A stretch of 64,000 nt of DNA from Lachnospiraceae bacterium (GTDB lineage Bacteria; Bacillota; Clostridia; Lachnospirales; Lachnospiraceae). The notes under the pieces are model-generated. The model saw only the letters and a program-made list of their open reading frames with translations. It was not told the DNA's origin and made no database searches. Location: NCBI GenBank assembly GCA_022845895.1, contig AP025573.1, forward strand, positions 1,894,501 to 1,958,500, written 5' to 3'. This document shows positions 24,796 to 34,213 of this stretch, piece by piece. Position 1 is the stretch's first letter. Each line of letters opens with the position of its first letter. Position numbers and translations under genes: made by a program.

Positions 24796-25803
24796 ATGAG
24801 CAGGAGAATAATCACCACAGAGAATCTGGAAGAAGATATCAAGATAGAAAATAACCTGCGTCCGCAGCTTCTTACGGATTACATTGGGCAGGAAAAAGCA
24901 AAAGAGACGCTGAAGATATATATCGAAGCTGCTAAGGAGAGAGGGGAATCACTGGACCATGTGCTGTTCTACGGGCCGCCCGGGCTTGGAAAGACAACGC
25001 TTGCAGGTATCATCGCCAACGAGATGGATGTGAATATGAAGATAACGTCAGGTCCGGCAATCGAAAAGCCGGGAGAGATGGCAGCGATACTCAACAACCT
25101 CCAGGAGGGCGACGTGCTCTTCGTAGATGAGATCCACAGGCTGAACAGGCAGGTGGAGGAAGTGCTGTATCCTGCAATGGAGGACTATGCCATAGATATT
25201 ATGATCGGCAAGGGTGCGACAGCACGGTCGATACGCCTTGATCTGCCGAAGTTCACCCTGGTCGGCGCGACGACCCGTGCAGGTATGCTGACGGCGCCTC
25301 TCCGGGACCGGTTCGGCGTGGTCAACCGGCTGGAATTCTACACGGTGGATGAACTGAAGACGATTATACTTCGTTCGGCACAGGTGCTGGACGTCGGCAT
25401 AGACGAAAAGGGCGCATATGCGCTGGCAAGGCGTTCCCGCGGCACACCGCGGCTTGCCAACCGGCTGCTTAAGAGGGTGCGTGACTTCGCACAGGTGAAA
25501 TATGACGGATATATTACGGAAGAAGTGGCCAATTACGCACTTGATCTGCTCGATGTGGACAAGGAAGGGCTGGATCAGACGGACCGGGAGCTTCTTCTTA
25601 CTATGATAGATAAGTTCCAGGGAGGTCCCGTAGGGCTTGACACTCTGGCTGCGGCAGTCGGGGAAGATGCCGGCACAATCGAAGATGTCTACGAACCATA
25701 TCTGCTGAAAAACGGATTTATCCAGAGGACCCCGAGAGGAAGGGTCGTCACAGAGGCTGCTTACCTCCATCTTGGAATTTCGAGGGAAAATAACGAAAAA
25801 TAG
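24796..25803 (+). CDS. ruvB: Holliday junction branch migration ATPase RuvB
   Basis: AAA+ motor that drives branch migration as a hexamer on RuvA-bound DNA. Walker [10 protein letters not shown] (residues 60-68), Walker [10 protein letters not shown], sensor 1 VGATTRAG and arginine-finger region APLRDRFG are all visible; a C-terminal winged-helix contains [12 protein letters not shown]. 335 residues, normal length. Coupled to ruvA (15 nt gap). The matching resolvase here is RecU, encoded at 52709. Confidence 0.97.
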   Translation: MSRRIITTENLEEDIKIENNLRPQLLTDYIGQEKAKETLKIYIEAAKERGESLDHVLFYGPPGLGKTTLAGIIANEMDVNMKITSGPAIEKPGEMAAILNNLQEGDVLFVDEIHRLNRQVEEVLYPAMEDYAIDIMIGKGATARSIRLDLPKFTLVGATTRAGMLTAPLRDRFGVVNRLEFYTVDELKTIILRSAQVLDVGIDEKGAYALARRSRGTPRLANRLLKRVRDFAQVKYDGYITEEVANYALDLLDVDKEGLDQTDRELLLTMIDKFQGGPVGLDTLAAAVGEDAGTIEDVYEPYLLKNGFIQRTPRGRVVTEAAYLHLGISRENNEK

Positions 25804-25832
25804 TTGGTTTTTGTGAGAGATTAGTTTATAAT
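25804..25832 (+). promoter_or_regulatory. Candidate zapA promoter
   Basis: TTGGTT (25804-25809), 17-nt spacer, TATAAT (25827-25832), directly after the ruvB stop codon and about 40 nt before the zapA ATG. Confidence 0.6.
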
Positions 25833-25869
25833 ATTACCAGAGTATGAATGAAAGGCAGAGGAGGCTTCT

Positions 25870-26283
25870 ATGGCATCATCTAAAAATTTTACGGAAGTTT
25901 TAATAGGGGGCAAGGTGTTTACTTTGAGCGGCTTCGAGAGTGAGGAGTATCTGCAGAAGGTTTCCACCTATCTGAATCATAAGATCGAGGAGTGCAGCAG
26001 CAGCGAAGGATACCGTAAACAGAGTGCGGAGACTAGAAGCGTCCTGCTGGCCCTTAACATAGCCGATGATTATTTTAAGGCTAAGAAACAAGGCGGTACG
26101 CTGGAAAGCGATATCGAAGCAAAAGACAAAGAGATGTACGATTTGAAACATGAACTGATTTCAGTCCAGATCAAGCTGGAAAATGCAGAAAAGACGATGG
26201 ACAAGCTGAAAGAGGAGAACAAGGAGCTTCAGATGAAGATTGTTCAGCTGGAGACGGAAATGAAAAATAATCATAAGAAATAG
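25870..26283 (+). CDS. zapA: Cell division protein ZapA
   Basis: Small FtsZ-bundling protein (137 residues). The N-terminal domain has the family look (NFTEVLIGGKVFTLSGFESEEYLQ split, then VSTYLNHKIEEC and LALNIADDYFKA); residues 85-137 form a long charged coiled coil rich in Lys and Glu, which mediates tetramer formation. It is slightly longer than B. subtilis ZapA (85). The terminator directly after it separates it from the peptidase gene. Confidence 0.88.
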   Translation: MASSKNFTEVLIGGKVFTLSGFESEEYLQKVSTYLNHKIEECSSSEGYRKQSAETRSVLLALNIADDYFKAKKQGGTLESDIEAKDKEMYDLKHELISVQIKLENAEKTMDKLKEENKELQMKIVQLETEMKNNHKK

Positions 26284-26306
26284 GCTGTCGGCGGACAGCC
26301 TTTTTT
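26283..26306 (+). terminator. Intrinsic terminator after zapA
   Basis: GGCTGTC, a 4-nt loop and GACAGCC, followed by six T. It begins at the last base of the zapA stop codon. Confidence 0.85.
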
Positions 26307-26321
26307 AAAGGGCGCATATCA

Positions 26322-28472
26322 ATGAATAATAAAGTGGAAATATTGGCTCCCGCCGGATCGGTGGACAGCCTGAATGCCGCAGTTGCTGCAGGTGCAGATG
26401 CGGTGTATATGGGAGGCCCCCGTTTCGGGGCGCGGGCATATGCGGATAATCCGGAGGAAGAAGAGCTGCTTCGGGCCATCGATCATGTGCATATACACGG
26501 AAGAAAAATATACCTTACGGTGAATACCCTGCTGAAGGATTCGGAGATAGACGATCTGTACCGTTATCTGAATCCGTATTACAGGCAGGGGCTTGACGGA
26601 GTCATCGTGCAGGATATCGGAGTAGCAGAGTATATCAGGGCGTATTTTCCAGGTCTTCCCCTTCATGCAAGCACACAGATGACAATCACCGGAGCGCCGG
26701 GTGCCGCGCTTATGAAGGAGCAGGGCGTGTCGCGTGTCGTACCGGCCAGGGAACTGTCTCTTGCAGAGATAAGGAAGATAAAGCAAGAGACGGACATGGA
26801 AGTAGAGTGCTTCGTACACGGGGCGCTCTGTTACTGCTACTCGGGACAATGCCTCCTCAGCAGTCTGCTCGGAGGCAGAAGCGGCAACAGAGGCCAGTGT
26901 GCGCAGCCATGTCGGCTGCCCTACAGCGTCCACGGCGGGAAACCTGCCGGACTGCTGAGCCTCAAGGATCTGTGCACGATAGATATGATACCGGAACTTG
27001 CAGGGGCCGGAATCGATTCTTTTAAGATAGAAGGCCGTATGAAGCAGCCGGATTATGTATATACGGTAGTAAGCATGTATCGGAAATATACGGACCTCTA
27101 CTATGAACGAGGAAAAGAGCGGTATGCCGTAGACGATGGGGACAGAGAACGTCTGTATGCGGCTTACAGAAGGCGGGGATACTGTAACGGGTACTATAAG
27201 CGGCACAATGGCAGGGATATGATTTCCTATTCCAGGCTAAAAGGCGTGGAAGGCGATACATCGTATCCTGCGTTCGGAATAAAAGAAAAAATTAATGGGA
27301 AATTAATACTTTCCGAAGGAAAACGTGCTAAACTGGAGCTTGAATATAATGGTCATACGGCTGCCTGCGAAGGAGCGGCAGTTGAACAGGCGGTAAAGCA
27401 GCCGCTCAGCCCAGAGCGGGTAGATAAGCAGATGAGAAAGACCGGCGGGACGCAGTTTGCATTTGACAGGCTTGCAGTTCATATGGACGAGAGCATATTT
27501 CTTCCGATGCAGGCATTAAATGAACTGAGGAGAGACGGCATACGTCTGCTTGAAGAGGCGCTGCTGAAGTCGTACCGGCGAAAGTCAGAAGCGCTCCGGC
27601 CTAAGGAAGAGACCCCTGCGGGTGGAACGCTTAAGACAGATGGCGGCAGAGGCCCGATAGACATCACGGTATCCGTCTCGGATGAGATGCAGCTTGAGAC
27701 GGCAGTCAATGCAGAAGGAATCAAAGCCATCTATGCCGACAGCTCCCTGCTGCTTGACGGGACGGGCGAGTCCATATGCAGGCTCGTACGCCGTGGACAG
27801 GCTGCAGGGAAGGAGATGTATGTGGCTCTGCCCTACATCTTCCGGGAGGATACGGCTGCATTATTTGAGAGCCGATATCCTGTCATCCAAGATCTGTTCG
27901 ACGGCGTGCTGATTCGTAACTGGGAAAGCTTAAGATGGCTGGAAAAGAAGGGATACCCTAAAAAGGTGATTTCTGATTCTAATATTTATGTATTCAACCG
28001 GTACGCGAAACAATTTCTGAGCAGGACGCGTATCGATTCTTACACGGCTCCGGCGGAACTGAATGCAAAGGAGCTTAAAGTGCTTGGCATAAGCGACGGG
28101 ACCTTCGTTGCGTACGGCTATCAGCCTGTGATGGTAACGGCGGGCTGCATACAGAAGACGGCAGACCGGTGTTCCGGTTCGGACGGCCTGTCCTATATCA
28201 GCGACAGATACCAGAAGAAATTCGCGGTTAAAAATTGCTGTGCATACTGTTATAATATAATTTATAACACTTCGCCGCTTGTCCTTTTGAACCAGCGGGA
28301 AGAGGTGGAAGCTCTTGCACCTTCGGCCCTGCGCCTCGACTTTACGACAGAAGATGCACAGGAGACGCGGAGGATAACGGCACTGTATACCGATGCCTTT
28401 GTAAGACGGAAAGATATTAGAACCCCGGAAATGGATTTTACAAAAGGACATTTCAAACGGGGAGTGAAGTAG
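26322..28472 (+). CDS. U32 family peptidase / tRNA or rRNA hydroxylation factor
   Basis: 716-residue protein of the U32 collagenase-like family with an extra C-terminal part (DUF3656-like). It starts VEILAPAGSVDSLNAAVAAG and contains the U32 signature around residues 161-190, ECFVHGALCYCYSGQC followed by GGRSGNRGQCAQPCR. Relatives RlhA and TrhP/TrhO-type proteins act in RNA hydroxylation; others are annotated as peptidases. The double length suggests two related halves, and the cysteines near 28225-28250 (VKNCCAYCYNI) could bind an Fe-S cluster. It is 8 nt upstream of the ftsW-like gene. Confidence 0.88.
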   Translation: MNNKVEILAPAGSVDSLNAAVAAGADAVYMGGPRFGARAYADNPEEEELLRAIDHVHIHGRKIYLTVNTLLKDSEIDDLYRYLNPYYRQGLDGVIVQDIGVAEYIRAYFPGLPLHASTQMTITGAPGAALMKEQGVSRVVPARELSLAEIRKIKQETDMEVECFVHGALCYCYSGQCLLSSLLGGRSGNRGQCAQPCRLPYSVHGGKPAGLLSLKDLCTIDMIPELAGAGIDSFKIEGRMKQPDYVYTVVSMYRKYTDLYYERGKERYAVDDGDRERLYAAYRRRGYCNGYYKRHNGRDMISYSRLKGVEGDTSYPAFGIKEKINGKLILSEGKRAKLELEYNGHTAACEGAAVEQAVKQPLSPERVDKQMRKTGGTQFAFDRLAVHMDESIFLPMQALNELRRDGIRLLEEALLKSYRRKSEALRPKEETPAGGTLKTDGGRGPIDITVSVSDEMQLETAVNAEGIKAIYADSSLLLDGTGESICRLVRRGQAAGKEMYVALPYIFREDTAALFESRYPVIQDLFDGVLIRNWESLRWLEKKGYPKKVISDSNIYVFNRYAKQFLSRTRIDSYTAPAELNAKELKVLGISDGTFVAYGYQPVMVTAGCIQKTADRCSGSDGLSYISDRYQKKFAVKNCCAYCYNIIYNTSPLVLLNQREEVEALAPSALRLDFTTEDAQETRRITALYTDAFVRRKDIRTPEMDFTKGHFKRGVK

Positions 28473-28480
28473 GTGAAGTT

Positions 28481-29953
28481 TTGGTAAATATTATTGTTGA
28501 GCTGTCCAAATATCTGATGATCATACTCATAACCATGTATACGTATCTCTGCTTCAGCATATTTGGATATCAAGATCCGGACCGGAAGAAGAGCATGCTG
28601 CGCAGGCAGAACGTACTCATGTATATGGTCCATATCATTGCCTTTCTCGTCATGTATCTGGAGACGGAAGACATCAAGCTGCTGGCTTTTTATCTGATGC
28701 AGGTGGTGCTGTTTGGCGCGACGATACTGCTGTATACCATCCTGTATCCGAAGGTGTCACGGCTTGTCGTCAACAATCTGTGCATGCTGCTCAGTATCGG
28801 TCTTATCATGCTCACGAGGCTTAACTATACAAATGCGGTGAAGCAGTTCGTCATCGCGGCAGGAGCGATTGCAATCAGCCTGGCTGTACCGGTAATCATA
28901 CGGAAGTTCAAGAAGCTGGCAGAGTGGAGGAAGGTCTATGCCATAGCGGGTATCGTATCTCTCGGTATCGTGGCGGTCGTCGGGCAGGTATCGTACGGAG
29001 CCAAACTGGGCTTTACGATAGCGGGAATCAATATACAGCCGTCAGAACTGGTCAAGATCATATTCGTGTTTTTCGTGGCTTCCAGCTTCAAGATGTCGCT
29101 GGAATTTAAGAATATCGTCATCACCACGGCACTGGCCGCGTTCCATGTGCTTATACTTGTCGTATCCAAGGACCTTGGAGCAGCGCTTATCATATTTATC
29201 GTATATCTCGTCATGCTCTATGTGGCGACGAGGCAGCCGCTTTATATACTGGCGGGGCTTGGGGCCGGAAGCGTGGCATCGGTGGGAGCATATTATCTGT
29301 TTGGCCATGTACGGACACGTGTCATCGTCTGGAGGGATCCTTTTGCAGCTTACGACAATGGCGGATATCAGGTGGCGCAGTCTCTGTTCGCCATCGGCAC
29401 GGGGAGCTGGTTCGGGCTTGGCCTGTGTCAGGGGGAACCGGACTTGATTCCGGTTGCCGATTCGGACTTTATCTTTTCCGTCATATCAGAAGAGATGGGA
29501 ATCATATTTGCCCTCTGCATTATCCTGATCTGCGTCAGCTGCTACGTGATGTTTCTGAATATCGCAATGCAGCTTCACAACATGTTTTATAAGCTGGTGG
29601 CCCTTGGACTTGGGACGTGCTACATATTCCAGGTATTCCTGACCATCGGAGGCGTGACAAAGTTCATACCGTCTACAGGTGTCACGCTGCCGCTGGTCAG
29701 CTACGGAGGGAGCTCTTTACTTAGCACGATGATTATGTTTGCAATCATCCAGGGGCTGTATATATTAAGAGAAGATGAGGAAGAAGATATTGAAAGAAAG
29801 AAAAAGGAAAGGCTACGAGCAAAGAGAAGCGGACAAGAAGTTAAAAAGAAGCGAAGAAAAACGGCAGATGTCCCGCAAAGACCGCAAAGAGGCCAACAAG
29901 GCAGACAAGCGCCGGAAAAAGGCAAAGCGCGCCCGAAACAAAGAGTTCGCTAG
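28481..29953 (+). CDS. FtsW/RodA/SpoVE family lipid II polymerase
   Basis: Polytopic SEDS glycosyltransferase (490 residues, about ten helices) that polymerises glycan strands together with a class B PBP. Family pieces include AKLGFTIAGINIQPSELVKI, KDLGAALIIFIVYLVMLY, GSWFGLGLCQGEPDLIPVADSDFIFSVISEEMG and TGVTLPLVSYGGSSLL. The start is a TTG at 28481; no ATG fits. After the last helix a tail of about 60 residues, very rich in Lys and Arg, follows. Its 3' end overlaps the PBP gene by up to 179 nt. Whether it serves division, elongation or sporulation cannot be told. Confidence 0.9.
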   Translation: MVNIIVELSKYLMIILITMYTYLCFSIFGYQDPDRKKSMLRRQNVLMYMVHIIAFLVMYLETEDIKLLAFYLMQVVLFGATILLYTILYPKVSRLVVNNLCMLLSIGLIMLTRLNYTNAVKQFVIAAGAIAISLAVPVIIRKFKKLAEWRKVYAIAGIVSLGIVAVVGQVSYGAKLGFTIAGINIQPSELVKIIFVFFVASSFKMSLEFKNIVITTALAAFHVLILVVSKDLGAALIIFIVYLVMLYVATRQPLYILAGLGAGSVASVGAYYLFGHVRTRVIVWRDPFAAYDNGGYQVAQSLFAIGTGSWFGLGLCQGEPDLIPVADSDFIFSVISEEMGIIFALCIILICVSCYVMFLNIAMQLHNMFYKLVALGLGTCYIFQVFLTIGGVTKFIPSTGVTLPLVSYGGSSLLSTMIMFAIIQGLYILREDEEEDIERKKKERLRAKRSGQEVKKKRRKTADVPQRPQRGQQGRQAPEKGKARPKQRVR

Positions 29954-31322
29954 AGTCACCTATGTATTCGTAGGTCTGTTCCTTGTTCTGATGGGATATA
30001 TCGCATATTTCAATGTAGTGAAGAGCAGGGATATCATACGCAGCCCATATAATGCCAGGCAGGACTCCTATGCCAAGCGGGTAGTCCGGGGCAAGATTCT
30101 GGATAAGAACGGTAATGTGCTCGCACAGACGAATGTGGCAGAAGACGGCAGCGAGACGAGGGAGTATCCGTATGGAAGCATGTTCGCCCATGTGGTCGGC
30201 TACAGCGTACAGGGCAAATCAGGGCTGGAATCGTTAGAGAATTTTGAACTTCTTACTTCGAATGCATTTTTCCTGGAAAAGCTGAAAAATGAATTCCAGG
30301 ACAAGAAGAATATGGGGGACAATGTTGTCACTACGCTGGACGCGGGGCTGCAGGAGGCTGCTTACGATGCGCTCGGAAGCTATAAGGGAGCGGTCGTGGC
30401 AATAGAGCCGAGTACGGGAAAGGTTCTTGCCATGGTGTCCAAGCCGGATTTTGACCCTAATACAGTAGCGGACAACTGGGAATCCCTGAACTCCAGTGAA
30501 GACAGCGTACTGCTGAACCGGGCGACCCAGGGACAGTACGCGCCGGGATCGACGTTTAAAGTGGTAACTGCCCTTGAATATATGAGGGAACACTCTGATT
30601 ATGCGAATTACAGTTACAACTGTACCGGTGCCATAGAACACGGCGGACTCACCATCCACTGTTTTAATAATCATGTACACGGGCAGGTGGACTTTGCAGA
30701 TTCTATCGCATATTCCTGCAACGCGTCATTTTCTAATATGGGACTGTCACTGGACGTAGGCAAGTTCCGGGCTACGGCGAAAGAGCTGCTCTTTGACTCC
30801 AAGCTGCCTTCCGATCTTCCGTACAGCGAGAGCAAGTTCACGCTGAAGAAAGGTGCTTCCGACGGAGAGAAGATGATGACAGCCATGGGGCAGGGGCAGA
30901 CGCAGGTGAGTCCATACCATATGGCTCTGATTACTTCTGCGATAGCGAACGGAGGCACGCTCATGAAACCTTATCTGGTGGAAGCGGTCACCAATTATTC
31001 AGGGTCTGTCGTGGATGAAAACAAACCAGAGAAGGCAGGAACGCTGATGACCGCTGGGGAGGCGTCGAAGCTAAAGGAATACATGACGGATGTGGTACAG
31101 TACGGAACGGCGTCCGTGCTGAGCGGACAGGGCTATACGGCGGCCGGAAAGACAGGGACTGCGGAATATAGCTCGGACAAAGAAAAAGACCATTCCTGGT
31201 TCATCGGCATGACGAATGTAGACAATCCGGATCTTGTGATCAGCGTAATCATAGAAGCTTCCGACGGTTCGGCCAAAGCAGTCAATGTCGCGAAGCAGGT
31301 GTTCGACGCCTATTATAATTAA
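29775..31322 (+). CDS. Class B penicillin-binding protein (transpeptidase)
   Basis: Cell-wall transpeptidase that pairs with the upstream SEDS protein. A very basic cytoplasmic tail of about 55 residues precedes the single membrane helix (about 60-80). Active-site motifs: SxxK (Ser259-Lys262 in APGSTFKVV), SxN (Ser314-Asn316 in AYSCNAS) and KTG (459-461). The PBP dimer domain is short, as in PbpA of actinobacteria. The start is uncertain: the ATG at 29775 gives the full frame but its ribosome site is poor and it lies deep inside ftsW; the ATG at 29868 is the other candidate and would still overlap by 86 nt. Confidence 0.9.
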   Translation: MRKKILKERKRKGYEQREADKKLKRSEEKRQMSRKDRKEANKADKRRKKAKRARNKEFARVTYVFVGLFLVLMGYIAYFNVVKSRDIIRSPYNARQDSYAKRVVRGKILDKNGNVLAQTNVAEDGSETREYPYGSMFAHVVGYSVQGKSGLESLENFELLTSNAFFLEKLKNEFQDKKNMGDNVVTTLDAGLQEAAYDALGSYKGAVVAIEPSTGKVLAMVSKPDFDPNTVADNWESLNSSEDSVLLNRATQGQYAPGSTFKVVTALEYMREHSDYANYSYNCTGAIEHGGLTIHCFNNHVHGQVDFADSIAYSCNASFSNMGLSLDVGKFRATAKELLFDSKLPSDLPYSESKFTLKKGASDGEKMMTAMGQGQTQVSPYHMALITSAIANGGTLMKPYLVEAVTNYSGSVVDENKPEKAGTLMTAGEASKLKEYMTDVVQYGTASVLSGQGYTAAGKTGTAEYSSDKEKDHSWFIGMTNVDNPDLVISVIIEASDGSAKAVNVAKQVFDAYYN

Positions 31323-31369
31323 TATGCTTATCGGGCAGGGGCATAAGCGGCAAAGAGAGGTACAGAAAG

Positions 31370-31693
31370 ATGAAATATTACCGGCATATCTACCTTACGG
31401 AAGGGCTTAAAAAGAAGAAGGATAAAATAATAAAAAAGCTGGAAAGCAATAAATTCCAGGTGAGCATTCACCTGATCGTGCTGTCCGGGAATGAAAAAAA
31501 TCATCTGGAGATTATTAATTCCATCCTTCTTCTGCAGCCGGATTATCCGAAAGAAGACTATCTTGTCGTCGGAATCGCGAAAAGTTATGATGATGCACTG
31601 GAACTGGTGGAAAAAATAACAGAAGAGGTATATCATGAGACGGAAGGGACGGATATCCGTTCCTATATATTAGAAAAAGAACAGGAAGATTAA
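31370..31693 (+). CDS. Conserved hypothetical protein (107 residues)
   Basis: Not recognised. A small soluble protein starting MKYYRHIYLTEGLKKKKDKI, with a basic helix and an alternating alpha/beta pattern (VSIHLIVLSGNEKNHLEII, then YLVVGIAKSYDDALELVEKI). No cysteine or catalytic signature is visible. It lies between the PBP gene and the DUF2953 gene, 1 nt from the latter's start, suggesting an operon. RBS: AAGAGAGG. Confidence 0.7.
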   Translation: MKYYRHIYLTEGLKKKKDKIIKKLESNKFQVSIHLIVLSGNEKNHLEIINSILLLQPDYPKEDYLVVGIAKSYDDALELVEKITEEVYHETEGTDIRSYILEKEQED

Positions 31694-31694
31694 G

Positions 31695-32657
31695 ATGCTA
31701 CATATTATACTGCTTATCTTGAAGATCATAGGAATCATAATAGCCGCAATACTGGGGATACTTGTATTGTTGGTTTGCATTGTGCTTTTTGTGCCCTTCA
31801 GATACCGCATCGAGGCAGCTTCAGGCGGGACGTCCGACAGTCTTCAGGCAGATATGACATGTACGTGGCTTATGCACCTGATCAGATTCACGGCGTCGTA
31901 CCGCGGGAATAAGTTTGACTGGAATCTGCGCATATTTTTCAAGAAGATGGCAGGAGAAGAGCAGGCGGATGCAGACGACATAAAAAAGTTTGAAGGGGAA
32001 GTGGAAACAGATGAAACGGAATACGAAGAGATATTGGAAGAGACGGAAGAAACAGGTGGACGCGGTGCTAAAGAGCATCCTGGCCTTCAAAAAAAAGATG
32101 AAAAAGAACCCGGATTACCTGAAAGAGTTGAGACGAAGCGGGAAGAAACTGCAGAAGATGCTCGGGAAGAAAAGACCGGTTCTGGCAAGAAGCATGGGAA
32201 ATCTGAAAATCTCTATGAAAAATGCAGGCAGACATTCCGTAAGATAAAATGTACAATTCAAAGATTATGTGATAAAATAAAGGCGTTATCAGAGAAAAAG
32301 GAAAAGCTCAGTGAGTTTATTCTGGATGATATCCATAAGACGGCATTTGCCAAAGTGAAAAAGGAAGCATTCCGTCTTCTGAGACGGCTGAAGCCGAAGA
32401 CGGTAAGAGCAAAAATACACTATGGGTTTGAAGATCCGTACAGAACCGGACAAGTTCTGGCGGGGCTTGGCGTCCTATATCCTTTCATGGGAAGGGACAC
32501 GGAGATTGTTCCGGATTTTGAGCAGAAGATACTGGAAGGCACGCTGTTCGTCAAAGGCAAAGTGCGTGTACTGCATTTTGTATTGCTGTTATGGAGGCTG
32601 TTCTGGTGCAGGGAAGTCCGCGCCACGTATAAGCACATTAGAAGTTTTGAATTATAG
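31695..32657 (+). CDS. DUF2953 domain-containing protein
   Basis: An N-terminal membrane helix (about residues 4-32, LLILKIIGIIIAAILGILVL) is followed by FVPFRYRIEAA, a beta-rich part, a highly charged Glu/Lys linker (about 95-165) and a C-terminal part with TVRAKIHYGFEDPYRTGQVLAGLG. This matches DUF2953, in B. subtilis represented by YtfI, whose gene stands next to ytfJ (gerW) and is linked to sporulation. Here too the next gene is gerW-like. Cellular role unproven. Confidence 0.85.
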   Translation: MLHIILLILKIIGIIIAAILGILVLLVCIVLFVPFRYRIEAASGGTSDSLQADMTCTWLMHLIRFTASYRGNKFDWNLRIFFKKMAGEEQADADDIKKFEGEVETDETEYEEILEETEETGGRGAKEHPGLQKKDEKEPGLPERVETKREETAEDAREEKTGSGKKHGKSENLYEKCRQTFRKIKCTIQRLCDKIKALSEKKEKLSEFILDDIHKTAFAKVKKEAFRLLRRLKPKTVRAKIHYGFEDPYRTGQVLAGLGVLYPFMGRDTEIVPDFEQKILEGTLFVKGKVRVLHFVLLLWRLFWCREVRATYKHIRSFEL

Positions 32658-32679
32658 TATTGTTGAGGAGGAAACGGAC

Positions 32680-33087
32680 ATGGCTGAAAATAATTTTAAA
32701 GGAACGGTAGAAGCGCTATTTTGCGGAATGGACGGGGTAATCTCGTCAAAAACGGTGGTAGGCGATGCGATTCACATAGGGGACACGATTATCCTGCCTC
32801 TTGTTGACGTATCGTTTGCGGTGGGAGCCGGGGCTTTTAACGGTGACAGGAAAGAAAGAGGGGCCGGCGGAATCGGCGGGAAGATGACGCCATGCGCGGT
32901 GCTCGTCATCCAGAATGGACATACGAAGCTTGTCAACATCAAGAACCAGGATACGATGACAAAGATACTGGATATGATTCCTGACGTCATAGATAAGTTT
33001 GGATCAAAAGGGGAAGATAAGATGACGGAAAAGGATGTGGAGGATATACTGGATGGTGCCGGGGACGCTGAGGATATTGCCGGCTAA
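32680..33087 (+). CDS. gerW: GerW family sporulation protein (YtfJ)
   Basis: Spore-associated protein needed in B. subtilis for germination with L-alanine. The 135-residue protein has the typical core ISSKTVVGDAIHIGDTIILP, VDVSFAVGAGAF, a Gly-rich GGIGGKMTPCAVLVI and INIKNQ-like strand. The ATG at 32680 follows a GAGGAGG site; a longer open frame upstream overlaps the DUF2953 gene and is not used. The ytfI-gerW pairing supports both calls. Confidence 0.92.
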   Translation: MAENNFKGTVEALFCGMDGVISSKTVVGDAIHIGDTIILPLVDVSFAVGAGAFNGDRKERGAGGIGGKMTPCAVLVIQNGHTKLVNIKNQDTMTKILDMIPDVIDKFGSKGEDKMTEKDVEDILDGAGDAEDIAG

Positions 33088-33147
33088 CAGTCTCGTTTCC
33101 TGAGAGCGTGCATATAATATAGTGAGAATTGGTGCAGAGGTTAGTGA

Positions 33148-33291
33148 ATGAAACGAGTAGTGGGATTCGCCCTGCTGTGTCTGGCAGTAGGTATGATATT
33201 TACAATACTTGTCAGGCATCCGTTGATAGAGTTGATATGTGCCATAATATGTGCGCTGGTGGGGTATGAATTGTTTTGCGGCAAAGAATAG
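33148..33291 (+). CDS. Small membrane protein (47 residues)
   Basis: Unannotated-size frame beginning MKRVVGFALLCLAVGMIF, ending with ELFCGKE, with an AGAGG ribosome site 8 nt upstream. Two hydrophobic segments (about 4-21 and 26-43) are joined by RHP, giving a helical hairpin. It lies in the 290-nt gap between gerW and the zinc-ribbon gene. Function unknown; being next to gerW hints at a sporulation-stage role, but this is only context. Confidence 0.6.
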   Translation: MKRVVGFALLCLAVGMIFTILVRHPLIELICAIICALVGYELFCGKE

Positions 33292-33381
33292 CGTCTTAGA
33301 GAGTGCGGCGATGCTGTCATGGCAGAAACTGCACTTTTTATGTTTCTTGACATACATAAGAATGAACAGGAGGGAATGCAG

Positions 33382-33798
33382 ATGATGAAATGTTTAAAAT
33401 GTGGCAGCGAGCTGCGGGAAGGTTCCGTGTTCTGTACCTACTGCGGAGCAAAAATGGGCAGTCTGCCGGAAGTGGAAAGGGCAGGCGTACAGACAGAAGA
33501 GGCCGCGGCGTGTAAGGACGGGCTGGAAGGCCTGCTTGGCGGAATCCGGGCATATGTAAAAAACGAAACGGACAAGCAGCGAAAAGATCTGGCTGAGAAG
33601 GAAGCGCGCATACATACGCTGGAACAGGAGCTGAAAGAAAAGGAAACGCTCATAACGCAGCTTAAGGAAGAACTTAAGTATAGAGACAACAGGATTGCCG
33701 ATGCCCCTGCCCCTGTCAATAATGAGTGTCCGAAGTGCGGGAATACATTGTCGGAGGATATGGTATTCTGCAACCAGTGCGGGACGAAAGTACGGTAG
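33382..33798 (+). CDS. Double zinc-ribbon coiled-coil protein
   Basis: 138 residues with a zinc ribbon at each end: CLKCGSELREGSVFCTYCG at the N-terminus and CPKCGNTLSEDMVFCNQCG at the C-terminus, separated by a Glu/Lys-rich coiled coil (about residues 50-105). Such proteins probably act as adaptors; no enzymatic motif is visible. The ATG at 33382 lies 7 nt from AGGAGGG; in-frame starts at 33376 and 33385 are possible. Confidence 0.75.
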   Translation: MMKCLKCGSELREGSVFCTYCGAKMGSLPEVERAGVQTEEAAACKDGLEGLLGGIRAYVKNETDKQRKDLAEKEARIHTLEQELKEKETLITQLKEELKYRDNRIADAPAPVNNECPKCGNTLSEDMVFCNQCGTKVR

Positions 33799-33800
33799 TG

Positions 33801-34208
33801 ATGAAGAGAAAGATTATTGTCCGTCACCTTGTAATAATCAGCGGTCTGCTTGTGCTCCTCCTTTTTGTCTGGAGGTGTCCGCTGGAGTATCTGTTTGGTA
33901 TCCCCTGCCCGTGCTGTGGGATGACAAGGGCGTTCAAGAGCATGGTGAGCCTTGACTTCAGGGCTTCCTTCTCTTATCATCCGCTCCTTCTGCCGACCGG
34001 ATTCGCCATCTGGTATATCCTTCACAAGGATGTGCTGCCAAAACGGTTCAGAATGGGAAAGAAGACGGCCAGAGTATTGGGAGGCCTGCTTCTCATTCTG
34101 CTGCTGGCGGTATATGTATACCGCATCGCCTTTCAGGCGGACGGTATCATTAAGATAGACCTGGATGACGGGCTGATATTTAAAATAATGAGAGAAATAC
34201 GAGGGTAA
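33801..34208 (+). CDS. DUF2752 domain-containing membrane protein
   Basis: Small membrane protein (135 residues) of the DUF2752 family, identified by the FGIPCPCCGMTRAF motif (about residues 33-46) after the first helix, and by further helices near 60-75 and 85-107. Function unknown. The start overlaps the stop of the zinc-ribbon gene (TAGTGATG); either the GTG at 33798 or the ATG at 33801 may be used, by coupling rather than a strong ribosome site. Confidence 0.8.
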   Translation: MKRKIIVRHLVIISGLLVLLLFVWRCPLEYLFGIPCPCCGMTRAFKSMVSLDFRASFSYHPLLLPTGFAIWYILHKDVLPKRFRMGKKTARVLGGLLLILLLAVYVYRIAFQADGIIKIDLDDGLIFKIMREIRG

Positions 34209-34213
34209 AACAT

